A model generated the notes under the pieces. The model ran no database searches. It saw only the letters and a program-made list of their open reading frames with translations, and was not told the DNA's origin. A stretch of 64,000 bases of DNA from Pseudoalteromonas caenipelagi. GTDB taxonomy: Bacteria > Pseudomonadota > Gammaproteobacteria > Enterobacterales > Alteromonadaceae. The stretch lies in NCBI RefSeq assembly GCF_013140855.1, contig NZ_JABBPG010000003.1, forward strand, positions 62,001 through 126,000, in the 5' to 3' direction. Of the stretch, positions 39,666 through 48,842 are shown one piece after another. The position numbers and the translations under genes were made by a program. Within the stretch, counting starts at the first letter, position 1; each line of letters opens with the position of its first letter.

Positions 39666-40133
39666 CACCGTCCTATGATTTAGTAAGCTTGGCAGATGTT
39701 TTGTTGAGCTTACTAAAATTTCTTTTATCTGCCGATAGTTAACCTTCTCTCTAGAAGAGGTAGTCCTTTTTTCTAAACTTTTTGTTTAAATCTCATCCTA
39801 ATTGGGTATAATGGCGCCCGCAAAATATGGGTAAAAAATGCTCAAACAGCTTGTTTGACGCAATTTCCCTCTACTTACTTTGAAGGATCTTGGTTTAATT
39901 GCGCTGAACTACATAAGATAGGATAAAGCGTAAAAAACTGTAGGTCTAAACCTACCAAGTAATAGAATTTTTCTACGAAATATACATGCACCTACCGAGA
40001 GTTGGGACTTTTTATTGTGATTAGTGCAAGGTGTGCTAAACCTAATCTATGAGGGAGTCGCTTACTTTGTTGCTATATGTTTGCGTGTACCGGCGGTATA
40101 TTTCGATTATTCATGTTGTTAACGGGGCATTAA
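39666..40133. other. Long intergenic region with structured RNA signals
   Basis: 468 bases without a good gene. Just after clpB are two interlocked stems (39679-39733). A TATAAT box is at 39807-39812 (weak TTTAAA -35). Downstream are a 7-bp stem (39859-39865 with 39897-39903) and a 6-bp stem (39940-39945 with 39950-39955). The word CTAAACCTA occurs at 39946 and 40036. This predicts a leader of about 315 nt before the receiver-PilZ gene. A small frame starting at 40048 overlaps the gene but has no ribosome site. Confidence 0.5.
39679..39733 (+). terminator. clpB 3' hairpin with possible pseudoknot
   Basis: Stem 1 is a perfect 11-bp pairing (39679-39689 with 39707-39717). GGCAGAT (39691-39697) inside its loop can pair perfectly with ATCTGCC (39727-39733) outside it, the topology of an H-type pseudoknot. 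Stem 1 is followed by ATTTCTTTT, so simple termination after clpB is also possible. Confidence 0.6.
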
Positions 40134-40901
40134 ATGCAAGATGTAAGTTTTTTAATTGTGGACGATTGTCAGTTAGTACGTAATTTAGTACGCAATACCA
40201 TAGAAAACCGTCTGGGTTCAGAAAATGTTTATACTGCAGCTGATGGCAAAGAAGCCTTTGAACTGCTTAATGCTCGGAAAATAGACATCATCATTGCAGA
40301 TTGGCAAATGCCAAACATGGATGGTGATGAGTTGCTACGTAGAGTGAGAAAGTCAGATAAGCTCAAAGCAACACCCTTTATTATGATGAGCTCTTTGGGT
40401 GACAAAGAGCACGTTTTAGCTGCGATTCAAAATGGTGTGTCGCAGTATGTGATGAAACCGTTCAGCGCCGAAAAGTTAGAAGACGCGATTCAAAAATCTT
40501 GGAATTCTGCAAATCGCCGTGGTGCAGTTCGATTATCTAGTTTGCCAGAGCACCGAGTGAGAATTCAAACGAATAATCGTAAAATAGCAGGTACGGTAAA
40601 AAATATAAGCCATACAGGTATGTTGGTAGAGCTGACTTATAGTCGAGAGCTACATCTATTTAATAACTACGGTATTGAATTGGATATTTTTGATTTAAAC
40701 CATGAAGGCAATATGCTGATAGAGCCTATATATGGTATACCAGTACGTTTAATTGCACTAGATACGAGCGGTGGTACAAAGGTTTGTCAAATGGGTATAC
40801 GTTTTAGCAGAGACATGCTGCATGAAACCGTCAAAAGTAAGTTGGATTATTTGCTCAAAACGTTGGGCGAAAACGACTCTGACCTTATTCAAGATAACTA
40901 A
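40134..40901 (+). CDS. Response regulator with PilZ domain
   Basis: 255 residues. The receiver domain (1-120) has D10-D11, D56 (IIIADWQMPN) and K108. The C-terminal PilZ domain has RxxxR at 129-133 and NxSxxG at 157-162, both needed to bind cyclic di-GMP. The protein thus joins a phosphorylation input with c-di-GMP sensing, probably controlling motility or chemotaxis. GGGG lies before the ATG. It has a long structured leader. Confidence 0.9.
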   Translation: MQDVSFLIVDDCQLVRNLVRNTIENRLGSENVYTAADGKEAFELLNARKIDIIIADWQMPNMDGDELLRRVRKSDKLKATPFIMMSSLGDKEHVLAAIQNGVSQYVMKPFSAEKLEDAIQKSWNSANRRGAVRLSSLPEHRVRIQTNNRKIAGTVKNISHTGMLVELTYSRELHLFNNYGIELDIFDLNHEGNMLIEPIYGIPVRLIALDTSGGTKVCQMGIRFSRDMLHETVKSKLDYLLKTLGENDSDLIQDN

Positions 40902-41102
40902 TCTCAGTGCTGGATAAGCGAATTTGCTGAAGATGATTTTTTTTGCTCGCTCTATACGTTGCTGTGATTTTGTAACGCCAAGTATTAGTGCATAAAATAG
41001 CTTTTACTTTGAACAGAACATTTTCATTGGCTTGCAAGTAATGTCAGTGGATAGGGTATTCTTTATTTCAAAACGCCTATCTACCCCTGAGGCTAAAAAG
41101 CC

Positions 41103-41138
41103 AAAACCTGAAGCGGTGAGTTGGCCGCGTCAGGTTTT
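41103..41138. terminator. Bidirectional terminator between receiver-PilZ and PAS chemoreceptor genes
   Basis: AAAACCTGA (41103-41111) pairs with TCAGGTTTT (41130-41138), extended by AGCGG / CCGC. T and A tracts flank it on each strand. Confidence 0.8.
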
Positions 41139-41147
41139 GTTGATTTT

Positions 41148-42695
41148 TTAAGCTTTAAATGTAAGCAGTAGCCCTGATATTTTATTTGCACTTTCAACCA
41201 ATTTTGCTGCATCTTCAGCGACTTGGTAACTAAGTTGTAGGTTATCATTACCATGTTCTTTGATGTTACCGATGTTATCGTTTATTTCAACACTCACCAC
41301 TTGTTGCTGTTCAGCAGCTGCTGAGATTTGTTGAGCCGATTGAGCAATGTCACTTATTTGGGTGAAAATGGTTTCAAGCGCTAGTTGGCTAACTTGGCTT
41401 GCTTGAGCGCAAGAGTCGGCTCTGTCTTTGGTGCTTTGCATCACCTTTGACCAACTAAAGAGCGTATCTTGAATTTCTTTTATTGATGCGTAAATGTGGC
41501 TAGTTGCATTTTGGGTTCTTGAAGAAAGTGCGCGAACTTCATCGGCAACAACTGCAAATCCGCGACCATGCTCACCCGCTCTTGCTGCTTCAATTGCGGC
41601 GTTCAAAGCAAGTAAGTTCGTTTGCTCAGCGATGCCTTCAATTTCGGTCATCACTTTACCAATTTTTTCAGCTTCACTGGCGAGTGAGGTCGCAGTCTGT
41701 GCTGCTTCATCAACTTGACTGGCTAAACTGTTGACCATGTCTACATTATCTGACATTGATAACTTGATATCTTGGCAATGCTGTTGTGTGACGTCGACTT
41801 TTTGTGCTGTCTCAGCGGTGTTATGAGAAATCTCGCCAATGGTACTGCTCATTTGAGACATCGCTGTGGCAATGGAGCTTAGACGTTGGCTTTGTGCCTG
41901 TATGCCTTGCTCCGTTCGGCTGGACTTTTCATCTAGGTCTGTGGCGATGCCTTTGAATGTAATCGTTGAATCTCTCATGCGACCAAGAACCGTGCGTAAT
42001 TTAGCCTGCAACATGCCTTGATTGTACTTGGCAACGCTAAAAGTGCTATGCCCATCGTAGATGTAGCGAGAAACTGAATCAAACTGCGATTGTTGTGCTA
42101 GCAAAGCATTTGGTGTTGCAATCAGCTCTTCATAATTGATAATGACTAAGCAGCTAAACGCGATGAGTAAAAGTAGTGCAGCAGTCAACCCCGCAAGCCA
42201 CCCTGTAGCGACGATACTCAATGCTACGATTGCAGCACTCATGCCGCGGCGTAAAGCATGCTGTTCGCTCCAATGCCATATAGATTTGCCTTGATTAATT
42301 GCATCGTATAACTTTTGAGCGCGTTGCTTAAGTTCATTATTTGGACGAACACGAACAGATTGATAACCTGTAAGTTGTCCATGTTCAAAAATGGGAGTTA
42401 CAAAGGCATCAACCCAATAATAGCGGCCATCTTTACAACGATTTTTAACTACACCACGCCATGAGTGCCCGTCTTTTAATTTATCCCACAATTCTTTGAA
42501 TGCGGCTTTAGGCATATCAGGATGACGAACGATATTATGGTTTTTACCGACTAATTCGTCGCGAGAAAAGCCGGAAACGCGACAGAAGGCATCGTTTGCA
42601 TAGGTTGTTACGCCACGCAGATCAGTTGTTGAAACCAGTTGTTGACTGTCGTCAAACATTACTTCTTCATTTATTGTATGTTGCCCACGACGCAT
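41148..42695 (-). CDS. PAS-domain methyl-accepting chemotaxis protein, Aer-like
   Basis: 515 residues. A PAS domain (about 10-115) like that of Aer, with [16 protein letters not shown], probably binds FAD or another redox cofactor. A membrane hairpin (about 145-185) is followed by a signalling domain with the conserved tip [19 protein letters not shown]. Start at 42695 because GGAG is six bases before that ATG; the in-frame ATG at 42707 has none. It likely senses redox or energy state. Confidence 0.92.
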   Translation of the reverse strand: MRRGQHTINEEVMFDDSQQLVSTTDLRGVTTYANDAFCRVSGFSRDELVGKNHNIVRHPDMPKAAFKELWDKLKDGHSWRGVVKNRCKDGRYYWVDAFVTPIFEHGQLTGYQSVRVRPNNELKQRAQKLYDAINQGKSIWHWSEQHALRRGMSAAIVALSIVATGWLAGLTAALLLLIAFSCLVIINYEELIATPNALLAQQSQFDSVSRYIYDGHSTFSVAKYNQGMLQAKLRTVLGRMRDSTITFKGIATDLDEKSSRTEQGIQAQSQRLSSIATAMSQMSSTIGEISHNTAETAQKVDVTQQHCQDIKLSMSDNVDMVNSLASQVDEAAQTATSLASEAEKIGKVMTEIEGIAEQTNLLALNAAIEAARAGEHGRGFAVVADEVRALSSRTQNATSHIYASIKEIQDTLFSWSKVMQSTKDRADSCAQASQVSQLALETIFTQISDIAQSAQQISAAAEQQQVVSVEINDNIGNIKEHGNDNLQLSYQVAEDAAKLVESANKISGLLLTFKA

Positions 42696-42873
42696 AGTTT
42701 TCTCCATAGGGGCACGAATGCATTAGCTGTAAGCATAGTATTCGTTACCTGTTGTTAAAATCATCGTATTCCATGATTCTACTGTAGGTTATTTTTACCT
42801 GTACTCGACAGAGTCTGATTTAATTGTGTTAGATTATAGCGAGTTATCAAACATCAAGACAGAGTGTATTTTA

Positions 42874-43812
42874 ATGGCAAACGCAAAGTTAGTTTTTGGT
42901 ATTGAGCAGTTTGGCGGCCCTGAAAACATTATCTCTAAATACCTTGTAGATAAAAAGCTTGAACAAAATCATGTACGTATAAAAGTGCTCGCTAGCAGTG
43001 TTAATCCCATCGACATAAAAACAAGAATGGGGTTGGGATTTGTTGCGGCGCAAAAACAACCTGATAGTTTTATGGGGTTAGGGTATGATCTCTATGGACA
43101 AATAGAGGCTGTTGGTGAGCAGGTCACAAGTTTTAGTGTTGGCCAGTATGTGATTGGTATGGTTGGATTTGCCCATCATCCTGGCTGTTATGCGCAACAA
43201 GTTGATGCGCATGTTGAGCAAATAATTGCATTAGATGAGAAAGAAAATCCTACAATAGCAGGTCTATGCTTAAGTGGCTTAACGGCATTACAAGCGCTTG
43301 CATGTTTGCCCGTTTTGTCTGATGTACCACTTTTTATTAATGCACCAACAGGTGGGGTCGGACATATCGCCGTTCAATTAGCTAAACTGCAAGGGAGGCA
43401 TGTTGTTGCTCTAAGCACTAGAGCGCAGCATCCGTTATTAGCCATGATGGATGTAAAGACGATGAATTATGAACACTTCTATCAGCAATCTTATCGTGGA
43501 CAATTACTTGATTTAGTTGGCGCAGAGACAGCGCTAAAGCTTATTGCTAACTTAGGTAAGGGAAGCTCTGTGGTTACAGTGCCAACAATTAGTAAAGATC
43601 AAGTGATTGAATTTGCAAAGCACAATGGCATTGATGCGCAAGGGATGGTGGTGAAGGCTAATACTGATGATCTCAATAAATTGTATCAAGCGTATAGAAG
43701 TGGCAAACTGAGCATACATATGGATAAACAATTTTCGCTTAATGAAGTGGCTCAAGCGCATGGGTATATGCAAGGTGCTCAGCATTGCGGAAAAATCATT
43801 ATCGTAACTTGA
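42874..43812 (+). CDS. Zinc-type alcohol dehydrogenase / quinone oxidoreductase family protein
   Basis: 312 residues of the medium-chain dehydrogenase family, quinone-reductase branch. N-terminal GroES-like part with VLASSVNPIDIKTRMG, then the Rossmann motif NAPTGGVGHIAVQLAKL. No zinc-binding Cys cluster is evident, so it is probably a NADPH:quinone or enone reductase. The ATG at 42874 gives MANAKLVFGIEQFG, the family N-terminus; a GTG at 42826 would add 16 unrelated residues. Confidence 0.85.
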   Translation: MANAKLVFGIEQFGGPENIISKYLVDKKLEQNHVRIKVLASSVNPIDIKTRMGLGFVAAQKQPDSFMGLGYDLYGQIEAVGEQVTSFSVGQYVIGMVGFAHHPGCYAQQVDAHVEQIIALDEKENPTIAGLCLSGLTALQALACLPVLSDVPLFINAPTGGVGHIAVQLAKLQGRHVVALSTRAQHPLLAMMDVKTMNYEHFYQQSYRGQLLDLVGAETALKLIANLGKGSSVVTVPTISKDQVIEFAKHNGIDAQGMVVKANTDDLNKLYQAYRSGKLSIHMDKQFSLNEVAQAHGYMQGAQHCGKIIIVT

Positions 43813-43872
43813 TATTGATTATTGCGCCCCCATAATGTTTTGCACTGCCTTTTGTTGGCCGAGGATATTTTT

Positions 43873-45450
43873 TTGATAACGACAGATTTACAGACAAGAT
43901 TAGCGGCATTATCAATGCCCAATCATAAGTACGCCATCAAGGGTATAAAGCGTGGCATTGAGCGAGAAGCTTTACGAATCAACAAAAATGGTACGATTGC
44001 TCAAACTCCTCATCCTAAAGAGACAGGCCATCCATTAACGCACAGTAGCATCACAACTGATTTTTCTGAGTCACTACTTGAGTTTATTACACCGGTAAGC
44101 GACGACCCTGAGCAAACTTTGTCACAGCTTAGAGACTTGCAAAAGTTTACACTCTCCAAAATGGGTGATGAGTTATTGTGGCCAATGAGTATGCCTTGCT
44201 TTATTAACGATCAAGAAGATATTGCATTGGCACAGTTTGGTGACTCCAATATAGGTAAAATGAAAACGCTTTACCGACAAGGGCTTAAAAACCGTTACGG
44301 CAGTATGATGCAGGCCATCGCTGGAGTTCATTTTAATATTTCTTTCCCTGATTCTCTTTGGCAAAGCTTGAGTGAATTGGAAAATAATACTCAACCATTA
44401 CAGCAGTTTATTTCCGACAAATACCTTGGACTTATTCGCAACTTTAAACGAGAGTTATGGCTTGTTAGTTATCTATTTGGCGCATCTCCGGCATTATGCT
44501 CTTCATTTTTGCAAGGTAAAGAAAGTCACTTACCATTTAATAAAATAGGTAAGGGGACTTTGTATCTGGAGCATGGCACAGCCCTTAGATTAGGGGATTT
44601 AGGGTATACCAATAGTGCTCAGTCTTCATTACGAGTTATGTATAACTCGTTAGATGAATATATTGCAGGTCTTCGACAAGCTATCCGTTGTCATTCTGAT
44701 TTATATGGCGAATTGGAAGATTATAAGGAGACAGCGCCTAAGCAGTTAAATAAAAATATCTTGCAGATCGAAAATGAGTTTTATTCTCCAATTCGGCCGA
44801 AGCGCAATGCGCTCAGTGGTGAGCCACCGACTCATGCTCTAGAGCGAGGAGGTATTGAATATGTTGAGATTAGGGCTCTTGACGTTAACCCATTTGTTGA
44901 TACTGGTATCAGCATCGAGCAGATTAATTTTCTAGATGTATTTTTAACTTACTGCTTATTAAAGCTTTCCCCACAGATGAGCTGGGAAGAACAAAAGGTA
45001 ACACAAGAAAACTTAACCGCGGTGGTTAATCAAGGACGCGATCCTCAGGTGAAATTGCTAAAAGGGGATGAGCAGGTATTACTTAGCCAATGGGCTTCAA
45101 GTATTTTTTCTGACTTGGTTGATGTTGCTAAGTGGATGGATGAAGCAAATCAAACAACCAAATATACAGATACAATAAGCACCTTAAGTCAGTGGGTGAA
45201 ATACCCTGAAAAAACGTTTTCAGGCCGTCTTGTTGAGCAACTTAAAGAGTCAAAGCAAGATAGTGGCTTTATTGCGATAGATCTAGCTGCTAAATACAAA
45301 GCAACGTATGAAAATATTGATTATCAACAGTACAGCGAGAAAGCTTTGCTAGATGCAGCACTTCAGTCACAGTATGCTGCAACAGCAATAAAAGAAAATG
45401 ACGATAAAGACTTTGTTGTGTTTCTTGATGAGTACTTTGCTAAAGCGTAG
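43873..45450 (+). CDS. gshA: Glutamate-cysteine ligase
   Basis: First step of glutathione synthesis, gamma-glutamylcysteine formation. About 525 residues, close to E. coli GshA (518). Visible: GIKRGIEREALRIN, SSITTDFSESLLEFITP, MPCFI and RVMYNSLDEYI. TTG at 43873 is chosen: GAGG lies eight bases upstream. The frame stays open to a TTG at 43822, but the homologous region starts about ITTDLQTR. It is followed by a hairpin that looks like a minus-strand terminator. Confidence 0.95.
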   Translation: MITTDLQTRLAALSMPNHKYAIKGIKRGIEREALRINKNGTIAQTPHPKETGHPLTHSSITTDFSESLLEFITPVSDDPEQTLSQLRDLQKFTLSKMGDELLWPMSMPCFINDQEDIALAQFGDSNIGKMKTLYRQGLKNRYGSMMQAIAGVHFNISFPDSLWQSLSELENNTQPLQQFISDKYLGLIRNFKRELWLVSYLFGASPALCSSFLQGKESHLPFNKIGKGTLYLEHGTALRLGDLGYTNSAQSSLRVMYNSLDEYIAGLRQAIRCHSDLYGELEDYKETAPKQLNKNILQIENEFYSPIRPKRNALSGEPPTHALERGGIEYVEIRALDVNPFVDTGISIEQINFLDVFLTYCLLKLSPQMSWEEQKVTQENLTAVVNQGRDPQVKLLKGDEQVLLSQWASSIFSDLVDVAKWMDEANQTTKYTDTISTLSQWVKYPEKTFSGRLVEQLKESKQDSGFIAIDLAAKYKATYENIDYQQYSEKALLDAALQSQYAATAIKENDDKDFVVFLDEYFAKA

Positions 45451-45460
45451 ACAAAAAAAA

Positions 45461-45481
45461 GCGCAGTCTAATAAACTGCGC
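45461..45481 (-). terminator. Terminator-like hairpin oriented to the minus strand
   Basis: Seven-base stem GCGCAGT / ACTGCGC with a seven-base loop. The tract of eight A residues precedes it on the plus strand, so the U run is on the minus strand. No minus-strand gene lies to its right nearby, so a small RNA could end here. Confidence 0.55.
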
Positions 45482-45573
45482 AAATAAATTTCAGGGATGA
45501 AACAATGCTAAACTGCTGCATTCATAGATTAGGACCGGCACTATTTAAAAAAGTTCAATGGGTTTGAAAAAAA

Positions 45574-46182
45574 ATGCAAAAATTTATAGTTTTATTACCC
45601 ATATTGTTATATTTAACAGGCTGTGCCACAGCTCCTCCCACTCAACCACATGATATATGTGAGATTTTCAAAGAAAAAGAAGATTGGTATTACGATGCCC
45701 GTGACGCTCAAGATAAATGGGGCTCACCCAAACATGTGCTTATGGCAATGATGTACCAAGAAAGTTCTTTTAAACATGATGCCGCACCACCAATGGATTA
45801 TTTTTTATGGGTGATCCCTATTGGACGAGCGAGTTCTGCTTACGGTTATTCTCAGGCTAAAACGCCTACTTGGAGTGATTATGTTCGTGAAACTGGCAAC
45901 TCTGGCGCGGATAGGGATGACTTTGAAGATGCAATCGATTTTATGGCATGGTTTGTTTATAAAACGCACAAAATAAATGGTGTATCTAAGTGGGATGCGT
46001 ATGCCCAATACTTGAATTATCACGAAGGTTGGGGAGGCTACAAGCGTGGTACCTATCGTAAGAAAAAATGGCTAATGGCCGTTGCCAACAAAGTGAAGCA
46101 CAGAGCAAGCCGATATGGCGCGCAATTAAAGCGCTGTGAAGACGACCTAGATAAGAACTGGTTTGAACGTTTGTTTGGCTAA
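45574..46182 (+). CDS. Transglycosylase SLT-like lipoprotein
   Basis: 202 residues. Lipobox LTGC marks it as a lipoprotein. The lysozyme-like region has a Glu in MMYQESSFKHD, likely catalytic, and the motif SAYGYSQAKTPTW typical of SLT-type lytic transglycosylases. It would cleave peptidoglycan glycan strands in the periplasm. Substrate detail and outer-membrane location are inferred. Confidence 0.78.
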   Translation: MQKFIVLLPILLYLTGCATAPPTQPHDICEIFKEKEDWYYDARDAQDKWGSPKHVLMAMMYQESSFKHDAAPPMDYFLWVIPIGRASSAYGYSQAKTPTWSDYVRETGNSGADRDDFEDAIDFMAWFVYKTHKINGVSKWDAYAQYLNYHEGWGGYKRGTYRKKKWLMAVANKVKHRASRYGAQLKRCEDDLDKNWFERLFG

Positions 46183-46313
46183 TAACAACGATTTTTCAAA
46201 GAGATAAACAACAATCACGACGTACGGCCTGATTGATTTTATTTATTATGCGTAACAATACACTACAGTTATGCATAATATGAGTTCATCAAATAATGAA
46301 ATCGAAGGCTGGT

Positions 46314-47615
46314 ATGGCAAAACTTACCAAAGAAGAGATCTATCAAAGACTGAGTAATATCGAAGATGCCCGAGCATGTGAAGCAATAGGTGATGACGCT
46401 TGCAAACAGGTGCCTGGTAACTTCATTTTTATGCTTATTAGTCAGGTGTTTAGTAAATTTTCTGACGCACTTCTTAATCCTAAAGTAACGTTACCTTGGT
46501 TAATGCAAGGGCTTGGTGTGTCGAGTGCTTTTATTGCTTGGCTGGTTCCCATTCGCGAGTCAGGCTCTTTACTCCCTCAACTTGCTATTGCAAGTTATAT
46601 TCGTACTTTGCCAGTCAGAAAGTGGGTCTGGGTGGTTGGAGCACTGATTCAGGCTTTATGCATTGCTGCTATGGTAATTATTGCACTGACATTGACTGGC
46701 AGTCAGGCTGGGTGGGCCTTAATCGGCGTATTAAGTGTGTTTAGCTTGGCAAGAGGGTTCAATTCTATCGCCGCAAAAGACGTTTTAGGGAAGGTTATCC
46801 CCAAATCGCAGCGAGGTAATATTAGTGGTTTAGCAGCGAGTATGTCAGGGCTGGCAACACTGTTGTTTGCGTTAATTTTGGTCATTATGCCTGAAAACAT
46901 TCAATACCAAGCTGTACTGATAGCTCTGGTATTAGGTTTTACAATGTGGCTATTTGCAGCTGGGTTTTATAGTCAAATAATCGAATACAAAGGGGCGACC
47001 GATGGCGGCAAAAGTGGACTAAAACTGGCGCTGAGTAAACTTAAACTACTATATCAAGACAGGGCCTTTGGACACTTTGTGCTAACACGTGCGTTGTTAT
47101 TATGTTCTGCATTGAGTGCGCCGTTTTATATCGTGTTGGCATCGCAGCAGGAGCTTAATTTACCGTTGCTAGCGATATTTATGGCGGTGTCTGGAGGCGC
47201 AAGTTTAATATCCGCACCAATTTGGGGGAGATTGAGCGACCTGTCGAGTAAGTATGTTTTGATGGTCAGTGCAGTGCTTGTGACGATAAATGGCTTGGTG
47301 GTATACCTTGTCGCACAACATGATAACGCATTACTGAAAAGTATCTGGTTCCTGCCTTGTATGTACTTTTTATTAAGCGTTGCACACCAAGGAGTTAGAC
47401 TAGGGAGAAAAACCTACTTGGTTAATTTAGCTCAAGGTAATCAACGAACTGATTATGTCTCAGTGAGTAACACAGTGATAGGAATCTTGTTGTTGCTTTT
47501 AGGAAGTATTGGTTTTTTAGATAGTTGGTTATCTGTATCTGGACTGATTATGACATACAGTTTGTTAGGCTTGGTTGGTGCGGTTAGTGCTGCTTTTTTG
47601 GCTGAAGTAGAGTAA
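46314..47615 (+). CDS. MFS transporter
   Basis: About 433 residues with around 12 membrane helices and the region ESGSLLPQLAIASYIRTL. The cytoplasmic N-terminus MAKLTKEEIYQRLSNIEDARAC precedes the first helix. AAGG lies five bases before the ATG at 46314; an in-frame ATG at 46296 is an alternative. Substrate unknown. Followed by an SRPBCC protein gene 62 bases on. Confidence 0.82.
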   Translation: MAKLTKEEIYQRLSNIEDARACEAIGDDACKQVPGNFIFMLISQVFSKFSDALLNPKVTLPWLMQGLGVSSAFIAWLVPIRESGSLLPQLAIASYIRTLPVRKWVWVVGALIQALCIAAMVIIALTLTGSQAGWALIGVLSVFSLARGFNSIAAKDVLGKVIPKSQRGNISGLAASMSGLATLLFALILVIMPENIQYQAVLIALVLGFTMWLFAAGFYSQIIEYKGATDGGKSGLKLALSKLKLLYQDRAFGHFVLTRALLLCSALSAPFYIVLASQQELNLPLLAIFMAVSGGASLISAPIWGRLSDLSSKYVLMVSAVLVTINGLVVYLVAQHDNALLKSIWFLPCMYFLLSVAHQGVRLGRKTYLVNLAQGNQRTDYVSVSNTVIGILLLLLGSIGFLDSWLSVSGLIMTYSLLGLVGAVSAAFLAEVE

Positions 47616-47677
47616 GGTTTAGCGGTTGTTTATAAAACAGCAACTTAATGATATAGATATTTTAAAGAGGCAGAAGG

Positions 47678-48217
47678 ATGTTGAAAAAAGTTATTGCTGT
47701 ATTGTTATTGGTGATTGCATCACCTTTTATTGTTGCACTATTAATTCCCGAAAGTTATCACGTTGAGCGACATATCGTCATAAAACGACCCGTAGAGCCA
47801 GTTTTTTCCTATATTAAGTATTTAAAGAATCAAAGTAATTATAGTAAGTGGGAACAAATGGACCCGAATATGGAGAAATCCTATAAAGGCGAAGATGGCA
47901 CGGTTGGTTTTGTTTCGACTTGGCGCAGTGATGATCCTGATGTGGGTGCTGGTGAACAAGAGATCATTAAAATTGATGAAAATAAGCGTATCGACTTTGA
48001 GTTGCGCTTTATCGAGCCATTTCAGTCCACAGATCCTGCATATATGATAACTGAGGGAGTTTCAGGAGGAACCAAAGTGACTTGGGGATTTCGTGGGAAT
48101 ATGGATTACCCTATCAACTTAATGCTACTAGTGATGGATTTTGAACAAGTCTTAGGGAATGATTTGCAAGTGGGATTAGACAACCTAAAAGAAATTTTAG
48201 AGTCGCCTACAAACTAG
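47678..48217 (+). CDS. SRPBCC-family protein with membrane anchor
   Basis: 179 residues. An N-terminal hydrophobic segment (about 1-22) is followed by a polyketide-cyclase/SRPBCC-like ligand-binding domain (YHVERHIVIKRPVEPVFSYI shown in part as VKRPVEPVFSYI, ending DNLKEILE). Such domains bind small hydrophobic molecules. Function unknown. Confidence 0.75.
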   Translation: MLKKVIAVLLLVIASPFIVALLIPESYHVERHIVIKRPVEPVFSYIKYLKNQSNYSKWEQMDPNMEKSYKGEDGTVGFVSTWRSDDPDVGAGEQEIIKIDENKRIDFELRFIEPFQSTDPAYMITEGVSGGTKVTWGFRGNMDYPINLMLLVMDFEQVLGNDLQVGLDNLKEILESPTN

Positions 48218-48230
48218 GCGTATGTAAGCA

Positions 48231-48268
48231 GATATAAAAAAACCGCATCGTAGCGGTTTTTTTATATC
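48231..48268. terminator. Bidirectional terminator
   Basis: Perfect 16-bp stem (48231-48246 with 48253-48268) with a six-base loop and A/T tracts, between convergent SRPBCC and H1-like genes. Confidence 0.93.
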
Positions 48269-48288
48269 TTGTAAAAGTGTGTGGTAGT

Positions 48289-48678
48289 TTAAACTACACC
48301 ACGAGGCAAACGACAATCATGGTCTTTGCTTGCCAACTCTACAATCCAAAGCTCTTCAGCTGTGTAGCCTTCAGAATTCTCTTTAATGACTTTGAAAGAC
48401 GCTTTTTTATCAGCTTTAACCGGCGCTGCCTTGCTTGTTTTTGCTTTTTTAGCAGGAGCCGCTTTTTTAGTTGCTGCCTTTTTTGGTGCTTCGCTAGGTG
48501 CCGCTGAACCAGAAGTAAGCTCTTCTGTTAATGCAGCTACTTCCGCAAGGCGCAGATTCTTACCGCCATCAATGCTGTACCAACCTGGTTTGGTGGTAAT
48601 TTCAGGCTTCTTGCCATGGGCAGCTTCGTAAGCAGCTTCAAAAGCGCTTAGTACTTCAGTTTTATCTAGTTTACTCAT
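48289..48678 (-). CDS. Histone H1-like Ala/Lys-rich small protein
   Basis: 129 residues. N-terminal part (1-55) with KTEVLSAFEAAYEAAHG and a predicted fold; residues about 58-95 are a low-complexity Ala-Lys-Pro tract (KKAATKKAAPAKKAKTSKAA) like a eukaryotic H1 tail or bacterial AlgP/PhaF tails. A conserved-looking C-terminal part (YTAEELWIVELASKDHD) follows. Probably binds DNA or RNA; family not recognised. Confidence 0.7.
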   Translation of the reverse strand: MSKLDKTEVLSAFEAAYEAAHGKKPEITTKPGWYSIDGGKNLRLAEVAALTEELTSGSAAPSEAPKKAATKKAAPAKKAKTSKAAPVKADKKASFKVIKENSEGYTAEELWIVELASKDHDCRLPRGVV

Positions 48679-48842
48679 CGTAGATCCTAGTCGTTTTATA
48701 CGCGGATACGCGGGATTTAAGATTAAAGAGTATTTATACCCATATTTTCGCGATTTTTCAATTTTTTAAGGGTTTTGCTTCCAATTTGCCCCTATAAACG
48801 CCAAAATTTGCTCATTATCTAATAAAAAATACTGGTTACTTC

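Noticed and set aside
39819..40133. Cyclic di-GMP (GEMM) riboswitch before the PilZ gene
   Set aside because: The conserved riboswitch core was looked for but not found; only some loose similarity (CTAAACC) exists.
40048..40182. Small frame overlapping the receiver-PilZ start
   Set aside because: No ribosome site and the frame is out of phase with a well-supported gene.
41041..41151. 36-codon frame between the PilZ gene and the PAS chemoreceptor
   Set aside because: It runs through the bidirectional terminator and has no ribosome site.
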